Positions 42,865 to 55,719 of a DNA stretch of 64,000 bases are shown one piece after another. Below the pieces are notes generated by a model that searched no databases, was not told where the DNA came from, and was given only the letters and a program-made list of their open reading frames with translations. Source of the DNA: Microvelia longipes (taxonomy: Eukaryota > Arthropoda > Insecta > Hemiptera > Veliidae); NCBI GenBank assembly GCA_018340805.1, contig JACMZG010001914.1, forward strand, positions 50,281,731 through 50,345,730, given 5' to 3'. Made by a program: the position numbers and the translations under genes. Numbering within the stretch: position 1 is the stretch's first letter; every line of letters begins with the position of its first letter.

Positions 42865-44310
42865 GCCTATGATTGGTCTCTATTTGTACGTCTATGTAAT
42901 CGAGCCAATGATTGGTTCTATTTGTAGTCTATGTCTGATTGGTCTCTATTCGTCTATGTAATCGAGCCAATGATTGGTCTCAATTCTCTATTTGACGTCT
43001 ATGTAATCGAGCCAATGATTGGTCTCTATTTGTACGTCTATGTAATCGAGCCAATGATTGGTCTCTATTGTACGTCATGTAATCGAGCCAATGATTGGTC
43101 TCTATTTACGTCTATGTACGAGCCAATGATTGGTCTATTTGTACGTCTATGTAATCGAGCCGTCGAGCCAATGATTGGTCTCTATTTGTACGATCTATGT
43201 AATCGAGCCAATGATTGTCTCTATTTGTACGCTATGTAATCGAGCCAATGATTGGTCTCTATGTGTACGTCTATGTAATCGAGCCAATGATTGGTCTCTA
43301 TTTGTACGTCTATGTAATCGAGCCAATGATGGTCTCTATTGTATCTATGTAATCGAGCCAATGATTGGTCTCTATTTGTACGTTATGTAATCGAGCCAAT
43401 GATTGGTCTCTATTTGTACGTCTATGTAATCGAGCCAATGATTGGTCTCTATTTGTACGTCTATGTAATCGAGCCAATGATTCTAGTACGTCTATGTATG
43501 AGCCAATGATTGGTCTCTATGTAATCGAGCCAATGACGTCTATGTATCGTTGATTGGTCTCTATTTGTACGTCTATGTAATCGAGCCAATGATTGGTCTC
43601 TATTTGTACGTCTATGTAATCGAGCCAATGATTGGTCTCTATTTGTACGTCTATGTAATCCAGCAATGATTGTCTCTATTTGTACGTCTATGTAATCGAG
43701 CCAATGATTGGTCTCTATTGGTCTATGTAATCGTATTGGTCTCTATTTGTACGTCTATGTAATCGAGCCAATGATTGGTCTCTATTTGTACGTCTATGTA
43801 ATCGAGCCAATGATTGGTCTCTATTTGTACGTCTATGTAATCGAGCCAATGATTGGTCTCTATTTGTACGTCTATGTAATCGAGCCAATGATTGGTCTCT
43901 ATTTGTACGTCTATGTAATCGAGCCAATGATTGGTCTCTATTTGTACGTCTATGTAATCGAGCCAATGATTGGTCTCTATTTGTACGTCTGTATCGAGCA
44001 ATGATTGGTGTAGTCTATGTAATCGAGCCAATGATTGGTCTCTATTTGTACGTCTATGTAATCGAGCCATGATTGGCTCTATTTGTACATCTATGTAATC
44101 GAGCCAATGATTGGTCTCTATTTTACGATCTCTATGTATGTAATCGAGCCAATGATTGGTCTCTATTTGTACATCTATGTAATCGAGCCAATGATTGGTC
44201 TCTATTTGTACGTCTATGTAATCGAGCCAATGATTGGTCTCTATTTGTAGGTGATTCGTCTATGTAATCGAGCCATGATTGATTTGTACGTCTATGTAAT
44301 CGATCTTTTG
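42865..44310. repeat. 39-bp satellite array
   Basis: About 35 units of TGATTGGTCTCTATTTGTAC/GTCTATGTAATCGAGCCAA. The centre (43740-43980) is almost perfectly homogeneous; the flanks contain many one-base indels. Because 39 is divisible by three, every frame shows long repetitive open frames on both strands (for example MIGLYLYVYVIEP), which are not genes. Confidence 0.95.
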
Positions 44311-47300
44311 ACATCAGGAGAAAAGACTTTTATTACAATGCCGAGTAATCATCGCCTTGAAGTTAGACGACGCTCAGGTGTTTCCTATCCAGCTACTACT
44401 GGTGGGTACAATTCTACCACATCAATGCTGTTTCTTTTCATCTCAAGCCAACTCGCCAGCAAATTGGGAATTTGCTGAAACCCTAGTAGGGTGCTCGGTC
44501 GCGCTGTCGAATAAATATTAGCACCAAGCCCTGGTTAAGCCCTTCTCAGGGCCACGAAGGCCCTGGGACCATGAAGACTTAAGGCAACGAAACCAGTCAT
44601 TATTACCTGCACGAACGGTCCTTCCTTGGACCATGGCTATACTGACTCCTAAAATCCATGCACACCGGAGGATTTTAAGAATTTATCTAAAATACATATT
44701 TTAATACAACGTATAGGATAAACAAGCGCATTTCATTTGAGAAATTGAACTATTAAAAGTGCTACTGTTCTGAATATGAAGCATTAACCGAAAACCTAAG
44801 TAAGAAACCTAGCGGACCTCCGCGCAATTTTTTTTAGAACTTAGCAACGACTGTAGATTTTAAAAACTTTCTAGCTGCTGAATATAGAACTAGACCTCCC
44901 AAGTAGGAATATTATAAGATCTACGTGTGCATCCACTCAAATGTGTGTCCCAAGGAACTTACATATGTTACCTAGAGAATATATTTAGTAACCAATACCA
45001 ATAACATTTATTATTGGTATTAATATTAAATAATATTTAATAACCAATAATAAAATGAGTTTGATTTTGTTAAACTTAGAAGGAAACCCATTTTAGTTTC
45101 ATAAAACCATAAGCCGTTTGTTTAGAAGTAATTTGTCAAAAGTAAGAACTCGATTCACTCCTTCAAGTCTGAAAAAAAGTAACAGAAGTTTGTAAATTTT
45201 AAACGTGTTGTTATTAATAGTTTTCAGGCTCCCCACAAAATGACCCTAAAAGCATTCACTAGCGAAATATATTACCAGATATAGGGGTTAGGATAGCCGA
45301 CATATTTCCCAAAGGAGGTTACTAGTATCAATACGGAGCATGATTAGTGAAATAAAGGGTGGTAAACAAAGTGATAAGAGGTGGTTACACGTGATAAGAG
45401 CGAGGGGTGGTGACGATAGAGGCAGGAGGGGTGGCAGTCTTGCGCTCTAGTTTGGATCAATTTTGACCGGAGGTGGCTGAGACCCTTGCAGTAAGGAAGA
45501 AAGTTATCTCCTAGGCCCTAAATACTCGGATATGAGCCCTTTACTTCATAGCTCGACGTAGCATTAAATCTCTAATTAATCAGGCTGTTTCTTGGAGAGG
45601 ACAACCATGGCGTCCTCAATACTCTCTCTCCACAGCATTACTTCCCGATAATAAGGTTAGCTTATATCCTTCGTACCTTCTTTTATAACAAAAATTTAAG
45701 TAAAACAATACCAGCTTCAACAGATACGTATTAAGAGTACCAGCGGGTTGTTACTCAGCAGTGGTCAACACGCTTGTCTCTCTCCTAAATAGTAAGTTTA
45801 GGATCTCGACAGGTGCTTCTCTGAGTTCAGTAAAATAAATTAGTGCCCTTAAGGGCACTAATTCGTTGACTTTAGAAAATACGTAGACCAAGTACTTTCT
45901 AACGGGTACGATGTTAGGTTCTAGTTAATTAATCCTAATCCAACGTACAAAATAGAGTTTAAGCTCCGTCTGTAGCACATAGAAATCAGTTTTATTAATA
46001 ATATGAATGATTCTGTAACGAAGTGTAGCTGCACTATTTTAGCCTTATGCACTTTCAGCGACTTTCATTTGAAACAATATTACTTGTTAAGTTAGTTGAC
46101 CTTTAATAGTAATTTTTCTTGCTAGACCGTGAAAGAGAACGAAAAATATATATTATTATGGACTTTTTAAAGGTGCCTAGCATAAAAAGAAAGGGGAAGA
46201 AAAACTAATAAAAGGTATGATATAAAAGGCTAAGTGATATTAGAGACTAAGGTCAGTTTCTAAAGGATGTCTCATAGAGAGTAATTTCAACTCATGAGTT
46301 GTTGAGTACTGGTGGTATTGTTTTATGGACTTGTTTATAAAGTCAACTCCTACAGTAGTCTCCTAAATAATAGTCATTTGGTGCAGAAATGAAGACGAGA
46401 CTTACTGAAACAGGCCCACGTTTACCTTGCATTCGAATTTAAGTTTGCAAGATGTCCATGCCCCTTCCTCAATCAGGACAACAGAGCCAAAAAAAACTTT
46501 GATTAAATTTAAAATATGACACAAATATTTATTTATTAATGACATGCAAATATATTTTCATAGCTTCCAAAAAAATGTTGTAAAGATATAATTGATTCAA
46601 TAAAACAAGTATATGTCATGCAAAAATACTGGTCCCTTTGTGAGGTTAAGCATTGTAGTTCTATGTTTGTAGTTCTTAAAGGGCTGATTAAAAAGTTTTT
46701 TTTATAAATAAACTATTTTCCGAGCAAAGCTCGATAATAATAAAAAATATAATAATAAAAATAAAAATAATAAAAAATAATAATAATACCCGTTTGTGTA
46801 ATTGCGAATAGTTAATAGAATAATTTACTTATTATTTTACGGACACGCTTGTTCGCAAGCCGGGCGAATTTTCTTTGAAATCTCTGCTTACTTGCTCATA
46901 AATTAATTTCTTGCTCAAGTTTCCGGAATATGCTTTATGACTTGAGCAATAGATTCTCAAGTCATGATTTAATTTTTTCGGATTTTGTAAAGAAAACAAC
47001 ACATTTATCCCATAGATTATAAAACACTATAGTTATTATTCCAAATTCGTTACTGCAGATTGTTATTATGATTATGATTATTATTTGCAGCCATTTGAAC
47101 CTCAGTGTATGCTAATTTTTAGCGCATTTCTTTGAAAAATCCCGATAAATTAAATAACAAGTTGTGATGCTACTGCTTAGATTATAAAGCATACACCGAA
47201 AAGTTATTTACCTAAATCTAGCAGCATTAGTGACTAAAAAAGACTTCATGCAATGAATGATTAATGTACTTAAGCCAAAAATAAGTAATTTTTACTTTAT

Positions 47301-47500
47301 AAAAATTCTTTATAATGCCAATACGAGATACTTCAGAATAATAAATATTATAATAATAATAAATATTAAAATACTTTATAATGCCAGTACATAAGCTACA
47401 ATTTAGAATTGAAATGTCCAATTATTTCACTTCCCGCAAACATAGCGGCATCCTCGACAAAAATGTTACAAAAAAATGCAAAAATCTGTTATATTTTGTA
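44311..47500. other. Intergenic, no gene seen
   Basis: Mixed unique and repeat-derived sequence. Notable small items are a 26-bp perfect palindrome at 45838-45863, a tRNA-like stretch near 45755-45820 (GTGGTCAACACGC and GATCTCGACAGG), and GCGAATTT/CCTTT-type repeat pieces around 46860-47180. No coding exon with splice support. Confidence 0.4.
45838..45863. repeat. 26-bp perfect palindrome
   Basis: AATTAGTGCCCTT and AAGGGCACTAATT form a perfect palindrome without a spacer. It could be a dimeric protein binding site or the junction of an old inverted duplication. Confidence 0.75.
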
Positions 47501-47513
47501 AGACATTACAAAA

Positions 47514-47514
<1 letters not shown>

Positions 47515-47544
<30 letters not shown>

Positions 47545-47600
47545 TAAATAAATTTATTAATTTATTTATTATTTTATTTATTTATTTATTTAGTACCTAT
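47515..47600. repeat. (TTTA)n microsatellite
   Basis: Runs of TTTA with a short inverted AAATAAAT centre, so it folds on itself. Confidence 0.85.
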
Positions 47601-47734
47601 GTGTGATAGGTACTTTATACTTTATATAAGTATATAAAGTATATAAATAAGAAGTATTAACAGACTTGTTAATATCTTGTTTTCATCCCTATATTGAACT
47701 CAATAAAACTCCAATAAAATTTAACTTCAATATA

Positions 47735-47843
<109 letters not shown>

Positions 47844-48294
47844 TAATGATTATATATAATCATTATCAGATTCCAATCGAGACTTCATGTGTTTGAGAAA
47901 TATGGAATTTAAATAAGTTATATTATGATTAGAGAATTGCATGATTTGATTATTTCAAGAATATATTTCCACTAGTCAGGTAAGTAGATGTGACTTAGAA
48001 ATACATTTCTTGCACCTTATAATTGATATAATTTCTTATGGCCATATTTATTCAAACGAGTATCTAAATAATACTTATAATGGGTCAAGATATCATAAGA
48101 CCATCAAGTATCATAAGGACCATAATTAGGGGCGGACTTGCTAATGAGCTCTTATAGCCTACATGTCCGCCCCCTCACTATGGTCCTTTCTTTATTCCCG
48201 AGTATTAAAAAGTATTTAATGTGTTTTTAATATCTTTTTTAAATTTATTTCTGCTGAATAAATTTAAAGAGTCCGAGGAGGACTATTGTCCGGT

Positions 48295-48495
48295 AGTCCT
48301 CTATTATATGTATGATTTTTGTTGGATCATAAAATCAGGAGCATTGAGCATGGTCAGTGCTATATGGGTGACCGCTGAGAATGAAACGGATGCATTTACT
48401 TTTTGAGGACGAGCAAAGCGAGTCCGAAGCAGGGAAGATGAGCGTAGCGAATCCGATGTGATGAAAAAGTTCTGCGGTACCCCGTACCTCGGAAG
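48295..48495 (+). repeat. GAGCGAAGCGAG-family fragment
   Basis: 3' end of the dispersed family: GTTGGATCATAAAA, GACGAGCAAAGCGAGTCCGA and GTACCCCGTACC. Collinear with 35885-36050. Confidence 0.7.
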
Positions 48496-49185
48496 TACCT
48501 TTTTACCGAAACGTAAAAATCAACGTAGAGAAAAGCTGAATCACAATTTAACATTTTGCTGTCATATTTAGAATATAACCTAACCTCTGATACTTGTCAG
48601 CCAGAAGAATTAAATTAATTAAAGAAACACGAACCCATCCCCATAAAATATGTATCTGACACTATTCCGTCTATTCTTCCTCTTCTTTAATTATTATGAT
48701 GTCATAACATGTAACAAAAATGTTTAAACATAACTAGATTAATTAAGTCGTAAAAAACTCACAACAGAATTCTTCATTTTAGTTTTTAACGTTTTAATTC
48801 TCTAGTTGAGTACAATAGTCGCGTTAGTAGTACCTACTTTATTCATATATATTTAAGGAAATGTAAAGAATACTCGAATTATTAACATAATAACGAACGA
48901 AATAAATTCAAGGGAGCAAATAAAACGCAAATAATATATACTTATCAAATAAAACGCAAATAATATATACTTATCAAATAAAACGAATAAACTCATGCAG
49001 TTAATATAAGCAAAAAGTAACTGACGAGTTTTAGTGATTATAAAAATTATATTATACGTCTTATTTTTACTATTTTACCAACTAGATATCATTCTCGGAT
49101 TCAAATTAGCTAGAAAGGACAAAATTAATCAGGTATTATATTGTCAATAATAATATAGTAAAAATTAATGTTTTAGAGATAATAA
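48496..49185. other. Intergenic AT-rich
   Basis: A 29-bp direct duplication around AAATAAAACGCAAATAATAT near 48917-48980. No other structure or gene. Confidence 0.35.
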
Positions 49186-49189
49186 ATTA

Positions 49190-50165
49190 AAAAAATCCGT
49201 CAAAGTGCTTGCTTTGCAAGCATTATAAGGGTTTCTCAGATATTTTCATAAATATCATGTATTTATGAAATACATGATATGTATTTTTTTAGGCTTGCTT
49301 CGATCGCCTGTAAGTTTTTGTTGATATTTATTTTAATTTTAGAAAAATAAATAAAATATAATATAATATTCCATTATCAGTAATATAAGTACTAAAAAGG
49401 AAAACATATAAATGCTCGCTTCGCTTGCCTTCATTTGTATGTTTGTAACTAGCTTATTTTGCAGGAAAAAAATATAATTTTATCTAATATTCGCTCGTCT
49501 GTTTGTGCTTGTTTGTCAATAACTAATTAAAGAAAAAAATAATTATAATATAACTTAACATTCTAGGACTTGATCCGCTCGCCTTTGTGTATGTATATCA
49601 ATACCTAATTTTATTACAAAAAGAAAAAAACATAATATAATATTTCGTCGCTTCGCTCACCTTTTTGTGCTTGTTTGTTTCTAGCCAATTTTAAACTATA
49701 GAATCAAACTTTTACATATATGTTCTATGGCTCGCTTCGCTCGCCTATATGTGTTTCTCGATACCTAATTTTAGAGAAAAATTTAAAACATAACATAATA
49801 ATCAAGGGCTCGCTTCGCTAGCCTTTATATATTTGCTTATCAGTACCTTCTTAAAAGTATATAATAAAAAAAACATAAAACATTAGGGCTCGCTTCCTTC
49901 GCCTTTATGTGCCTGTTTGTTTCGAACCAATTGTTACTATAAAACTAAACTTTTCCCTAATATTTTTAGGCTGCTTTGCTCGCTTTTCAGTATATGTTTA
50001 TCAGTACCTAATTTTAAAGCAAAGAGTAAAACATAACATAATATTCAAGGGCTTGCTTCGCTCGCCTTTATGTGTTTGCTTATCAGTACCTTCTTATGAG
50101 TATATAATAAAAAATATATTAAAAAAACATTGAGGCTCGCTTCGCACGCCCTTATGCGCTTGCTT
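49190..50165. repeat. Array of GGCTCGCTTCGCTCGCC units
   Basis: About nine imperfect units of 90-120 bp, each with (G)GCTCGCTTCGCTCGCCTTTATGTG, a TATCAGTACCTAATTTTA-type block and an AAACATAACATAATATT block. The GC-rich 17-mer is far better conserved than the AT-rich spacer. Related to the short GAGCGAAGCGAG word in the dispersed family. Confidence 0.8.
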
Positions 50166-50189
50166 GTTATGTGCAAAACTCAATGCCAT

Positions 50190-50490
50190 GGAACATATTT
50201 TTTGTCGTTATTAACCCGCAATAATGACTCAGCAAAAATGTCGAAAAATCATATAACGCGGAAAATAATGTGATAGGATTGAAATTTGGCACGCATGTTA
50301 GTTGTATAAGACTAACATATGTGCCAAGCTTTTTCTCATTATCAGCATTAGTTTAATTTTAATCAAAAGATTTGTGTACGTTATTTAAAAAATTGCACAA
50401 AATTGGAAAATAATCCAATTGAGTTGAAACTTTGCACAAGTGTAAACCTTTACGTAATAAATAAATACACCAAGCTTTGTTCTAAAATTA
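50190..50490 (+). repeat. GAGCGAAGCGAG-family internal fragment
   Basis: Shares TTAACCCGCAATAATGACTC, GTATAAGACTAACATATGTG and TTGAGTTGAAA blocks with 35585-35860 and 60160-60420. The ends are missing. Confidence 0.65.
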
Positions 50491-50680
50491 GATCTGTGTT
50501 TTGTGCATTAATAATGTCTGAGTGAAAATTATATGTGTGTTTGGTGCTTTCATAAAGTTTGAGTAAAAATTATATGTGTGTTTTGTGCTTTCATAAAGTT
50601 TGAGTAAAAATTATATGTGTGTTTGGTGCATAAATAAAGTTTAAGTGAAAACTACATTGCGTATTTTGTGCATTGCTTTA

Positions 50681-51762
50681 GGCCCGTATTCAATGACATC
50701 TTCGTAACATTTTCCTAAAATTCTCCTTAAGGAACAAGGAGAATATTAGGAAAATTTTAGGAGAATGTGTTAAGCCGTGAGAGTGACTTGCAATAAGTGC
50801 ACCGGCTTACCAAACTTATGAAATGGATAGCTGAATGAGGACTGTATTTCTTAGCGATATATGTAGGTAGGTAGCTTAGCCTAGGGGGAATAAATAAAGA
50901 TAAACTATAATAAAGTGAATACATGTAATTATGCACGCCTTTACAAAAGTATTTATGCTTAAAATAATGCTTAAATAAGCTCGCAAGACTATAATAAGAG
51001 TAACTGAAAAGGTACCTGATATAAATAATGAAATATGCTATATTAAATAACCTAGATGAAGGTGAGGTCCCCAAACTGGGCTAGCTAGCATAAATAATAT
51101 GACTTTAGTGAAGTTGTTAGCTGAGGGTACTTAGCTGTACTTAAGATGATGAATTCTAAGTCCCTGATGGCTCCCTAAACGTAGGACGTAGTTTGTACCG
51201 TCTTGCTGGCTACGTAGGATGTAAAATAGCTGAATATGGTAATGTGAGGCCTCAAGATGATGTTAAATTACTTAATAAAACTTCCACACTTAACTTGTTG
51301 GCTTATCACACACACAAATCTCGCAAAGATTTGGAACTTTAACTGCCCTTTTGACAGTGTTACCAACTTCAGAGTAGGTCTAAACGTAGAACGCTGAGGG
51401 TTCTATAAACGGGTAAAATATTTCTAAAAATGCTTGAGGGCGAAGTTTATGCTTCCAGATGAACTCTTGTAAGACATCATAGCTTTAATTAAAAAGTGAT
51501 CAGAAAGATGCAGCATTCGATTTTGGAGGTTGAGAGTAGTAAATCGAGATACTAAACAATTAATACCCAAACGTGGCGCGGGTCTAAACTAACAAATTCG
51601 TTTAAGGCGCAATTAATATAAAACCTAAAAAACCCTAATAGGGGTGCATAATATTAATTAAGGTGGGGCATTACTATAACATAAAATAAATATGTGCAGG
51701 CCACAATAAGGCCGGAACATAATGTTAGAAAAATGTTAGGAAGATGTCTTTGAATACGAGCC
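50681..51762. mobile_element. PIF/Harbinger-like non-autonomous element
   Basis: 1082 bp with inverted ends GGCCCGTATTCAATGACATC and GATGTCTTTGAATACGAGCC, flanked by the 3-bp duplication TTA (50678-50680, 51763-51765). TIRs of about 40 bp starting GGCCCGTATTCA and TTA/TAA duplications fit PIF/Harbinger MITEs. The interior open frame on the minus strand (50757-51074) resembles nothing known to me. Confidence 0.7.
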
Positions 51763-51765
51763 TTA

Positions 51766-53290
51766 GTTTCAGCGAGACTGTGTGTATTGTAGGCATTATT
51801 TAAGCGGCTTGCCCTTTAGTCTAACGGTTGGTTAGACTTAGATGATGTTCATATTTTTGCTGAATCATCATTGTTGGTTAATGACGTTACACTATCTTAT
51901 TTTATAAACAATAGGGTTCGAACACTTCGAGACAATTCTACGTATCTTTTGGGTTAATATTCACAAAAGGGATTTAAGATTATGTGGTGTTACAGAGCTT
52001 AGCGGTGGTGATGAGACGAGAATGTGCTAGATGAGGCGTAGTGAGGCAGAAGTACCGACTATATTCAACCCGCACAGGGTGAGGGCACCTCCTAATCTCG
52101 TTGTAACCGCCGACTCATCCCCTCTACAACAGAATCAGTATCATAGACAGGCTACCTTACACCACCAAGACTCAGGTGAATCAAATTCCTTCAGTAATTG
52201 TCTGTGATAGAGCCGCCTCAGCGGTTTAGATCACTAAAGCGTCCTCAAGACCTTTAGTGAAACCCAAACCCCTACGGAAGTCTGGGGTTCGCATCCCAAC
52301 TTATACGCTCTCAGTTTATGTATGATTTTGTCAAACAAATTTTTCCCTACTTTAGATTATACCTAGAACGTAACATTTGCAAAAAAATAAAATTTAATAA
52401 GGATGTAAATAAAAAAAAAAAAAAAAAAATAATAATTTTTCTGATGTTAAATTCTAAAATTTCATTACCAACGTAGGAATATAGGAAAAGTATTACAAAG
52501 GGTTATCCCTAATGAGCCGCAAGCCTCTAAACAGCCATTATTATTATAGTCGGTGATAACAAATTGTGTCGTTATTAGTACCAAATTGGTACATGGTACC
52601 AAATAGTCAGTAAAAGCAAATTAGTGTCACTTAGCACTAAATCGGATGTATCAACAAAATTTTGTCCGCACCTAAGTTTAAATACCTTTAGCTATTAAGC
52701 ACCACCACCTAGGTCGAAATTTTAAAATATTCATTTAATAAAACTAGATTGCACAGATTTTCCAAGATAATATAATAGGTTTTAAAGTACTACTCTTTCG
52801 TACTACAATATTTATATTAAACTTTTTGACAGAAATGTTAAAACCCATTTTATAGGGATACTACCTCATTCTCGCATGAATTGGAGGGGTTGTGACGTTA
52901 CCTGGAGACCAGATATCTCCATTATTATAGTTTAGTGTAGGGTAGTATGGAGTCCCCACTTACACCGGGTCTCCAGAAGTCGTTACATATTCCCTGGTAC
53001 GACAGAAAAACTTGGAACCATAAGATAGAACAATTTACGTTATCAATTTTCAAAAATCTAGTATATAAATTTAGCCGATGTAGCCGTAAATATATAATCA
53101 AATGAAGGTTAATGTTTAACAAAACAGAATATTTTTTTAAATGGATGTCTTTATGTAAACACTAGAATAAAATAAAACAAGCGCAGAAGAACTCAACCCA
53201 GGCGAATTTCCTTTAAAACGCGTGCTTCATTGTAAAACGATCCATTTTATGCTTGCGTTGTGTGTTAATGCATCATAACCTGTGGAGAGA
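51766..53290. other. Intergenic, no gene apart from the SINE
   Basis: Nothing with splice-supported coding potential. Partial GCGAATTTCCTTT repeat at about 53200. Confidence 0.35.
52205..52555 (+). repeat. tRNA-related SINE, plus copy
   Basis: Contains GAAGTCTGGGGTTCGCATCC (B-box region), GCTCTCAGTTTATGTA and the 3' domain GGTTATCCCTAATGAGCCGC ending in (ATT)n, matching 13955-15825 and 21640-21857. An A-tract interrupts it near 52420. Confidence 0.65.
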
Positions 53291-53296
53291 ATATAA

Positions 53297-53375
<79 letters not shown>
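53297..53375. repeat. (TA)n microsatellite
   Basis: About 38 uninterrupted TA units, just 5' of a repeat fragment and the candidate exon at 53.6 kb. Confidence 0.95.
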
Positions 53376-53379
<4 letters not shown>

Positions 53380-53641
53380 GAGTCTGTTGTCTGTGTATAC
53401 ATCAAGTTTCCCAAAGCATATTTTTATTAAGAGTTAGGGACCTCTGAAACAAATTTTTAACACATCGCCAACACATCGCCGAATTAGACTCTTGCCATCC
53501 CATTCTCACATTTTTTAAAAGGAAATTCGCTGAAATGATAAAATTATCACTTCTATGATAAAAAAATGAAAAAGGTACCAGATACACAAATGACTAAATA
53601 CAGATATAGATAACATGTTGACAAAGGTTTTGTGTGCTAGT

Positions 53642-53756
53642 ATGCCAGCAGTTAGGGAACCTACAGCAAGACGGGTTGGCGGATCCTCTTCATCCTCCAC
53701 CAGCGCCCTCTATAACAAGGTGTACCAGGTCTTGCTGCTCATCAAACGCCAGAAAG
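53642..53756 (+). CDS. Candidate first coding exon (possibly of the SLC35F gene)
   Basis: From ATG 53642 (or in-frame ATG 53615) the frame encodes MPAVREPTARRVGGSSSSST and a basic/hydrophobic end (KVYQVLLLIKRQK), finishing at donor AGAAAG|GTAAAT in phase 1. TTTTGTGTGCTAG immediately before 53641 could be an acceptor, making 53642 the start. It is GC-richer than its surroundings and exon-like. It lies 5.7 kb upstream of the SLC35F-type exons on the same strand, but phase 1 does not match the phase-0 start of 59445, so a missing exon or a different gene is implied. Confidence 0.45.
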
Positions 53757-53924
53757 GTAAATGTTTCTCTATTAGTTTGATTTTCCTATACATGATTGGG
53801 CCTCGTTTAAACATTTAGTAAAATAAGGTAGTAGTATGCAATCGATTTTTACACTTCCCTGAAAAAGAACTTCCCTTAAACCAAGACCTAAACTATAAAC
53901 TATAGTATAATATTTTTGTTTATA

Positions 53925-54620
53925 TAGTACAAACTATATAATCTATATTTGAAAACTAATATAAACTAGATTTGAAAACTAGTATAAACTATATTTCAAA
54001 ACTAGTATAAACTATATTTGAAAACTAATATAAACTATATTTTAAAACTAGTATAAACTATATTTATATATATTTGAAAACTAGTATAAACTAGATTTGA
54101 AAACTAGTATAAACTAGATTTGAAAACTAGTATAAACTATATTTGAAAACTAGTATAAACTAGACTTAAATACTAGTACAAACTAGATTTGAAAACTAGT
54201 ATAAACTAGACTTAAATACTAGTACAAACTATATTTCAAAACTAGTATAAACTATATTTGAAAACTAATATAAACTATATTTTAAAACCTAGTATAAACT
54301 ATATTTGAAAACTAGTATAAACTATATTTGAAAACAGTATAAACTAGATTGAAAACTAGTATAAACTAGATTTGAAACTAGTATAAACTAGAAAAACTAG
54401 TATAAACTAGACTTAAATACTAGTACAAACTAGATTTGAAAACTAGTATAAACTAGACTTAAATACTAGTACAAACTAGATTTGAAAACTAGTATAAACT
54501 AGATTTGAAAACTAGTATAAACTATATTTGAAAACTAGTATAAACTAGATTTAAATACTAGTACAAACTAGATTGTAAAACTAGTTTAAACTAGATTTGA
54601 AAACTAGTATATACTATATT
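53925..54620. repeat. 23-bp minisatellite (ACTAGTATAAACTAGATTTGAAA)
   Basis: About 28 units of 22-23 bp with variants TATATTTGAAA, TAGATTTGAAA and TAGACTTAAAT. The ACTAGT palindrome is in most units. Non-coding, inside the presumed SLC35F intron. Confidence 0.9.
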
Positions 54621-54779
54621 TGACATCAAATTAAGTAAAGCTAATTAAGTATGGCCCTAACCATGGTATTTAATTCCTAGCCTAAAGTTATATATAAACC
54701 AAGTAGGGAAACAAATGCGATTTCTGTCAAACCTGGAATGTAGTTCACATTTTGTTCACCAGGGAGTTGGCACAAATTT

Positions 54780-55400
54780 TTCTTTGGTATTCTTAGAGAT
54801 ATATGCTAGAGGAGGCATAGCCTATCTCAATACATTAGGAAGCCTGAAACATCATTTTGGGGCTCTTAGGGGCTCTCGGTAACGTCATTGAAACCTCTAC
54901 CAAGAGTTAGTTAAGGTTATAATCAATCGTTTTCGGCTTCCCGCATATTGTTTGTGTTTTGATTTGTATTTTTAACGTTCTACATATAAGTTGCTGTATT
55001 TTGTTCTGTTTATTTGATTATATAGATTGTAGAGGGTGGTCATATTATTTCTTCGATGTTACAAAATTAAACCAATAGGGCCCCTCTTGTATTATATTTC
55101 TATGAACGTAGTACCTATATAGATCCATAGAGATATATAATATGAAGTGCCTGTATGTGTGATATACAGGCACTCTAATATATACTAAAGGGGGCATAGC
55201 CTATCTCAATTCATTGAGAGGCCTGAAACATCGTTTTGGGGCTCTCAGGGGCTCTGTGTAACCTCATTGAAACCTCCTCCAAAATCGAGTTAAGGTTATA
55301 ATGTATCAATTGATTTCGGCTTTCCGCAATTTGTTTGTGTTTTGATTTGTATTATAAACATCTTATTTATAAGTTACTATAATTTTGTTCTATTTATTTG
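54780..55400 (+). repeat. Direct duplication of a ~200-bp block
   Basis: GGCATAGCCTATCTCAAT ... TTTTGGGGCTCT(T/C)AGGGGCTC ... GATTTCGGCTTTCCGC occurs at about 54815-55020 and 55190-55400. A third, inverted copy lies at 59315-59415, directly before the SLC35F exon at 59445. Likely a transposon or a local segment copied three times. Confidence 0.65.
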
Positions 55401-55719
55401 ATTATATATCTCTATGCAATTTTAGATATTTTTTATTTTTGAGTCATCGATCAGCTGATCACGCATGTCTATATTTGTTTACACAGGTTAGTATAGGAGT
55501 TTCCCTACTTGGTTTGTTTTATACTACTTTAGCTCAATCATTGGAGACATATTTTAACCATAGCCTTAAAGGCTCATACCTTCAATGACCAATTAGTACC
55601 ATTTTATACATCAAATTGGTGAAACCAACTTGATTTTATTATTGATAGATTTGACTTAAAATAATAGTGGGATAAAATCATTCTATTATTCTGTTCCACA
55701 ATTCTTAAAATAAAAAATT

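Noticed and set aside
42931..44478. Many overlapping open frames on both strands (for example MIGLYLYVYVIEP repeats)
   Set aside because: They are translations of a 39-bp satellite, a multiple of three, and appear in several frames on both strands. No start context, splice site or unique sequence supports a gene.
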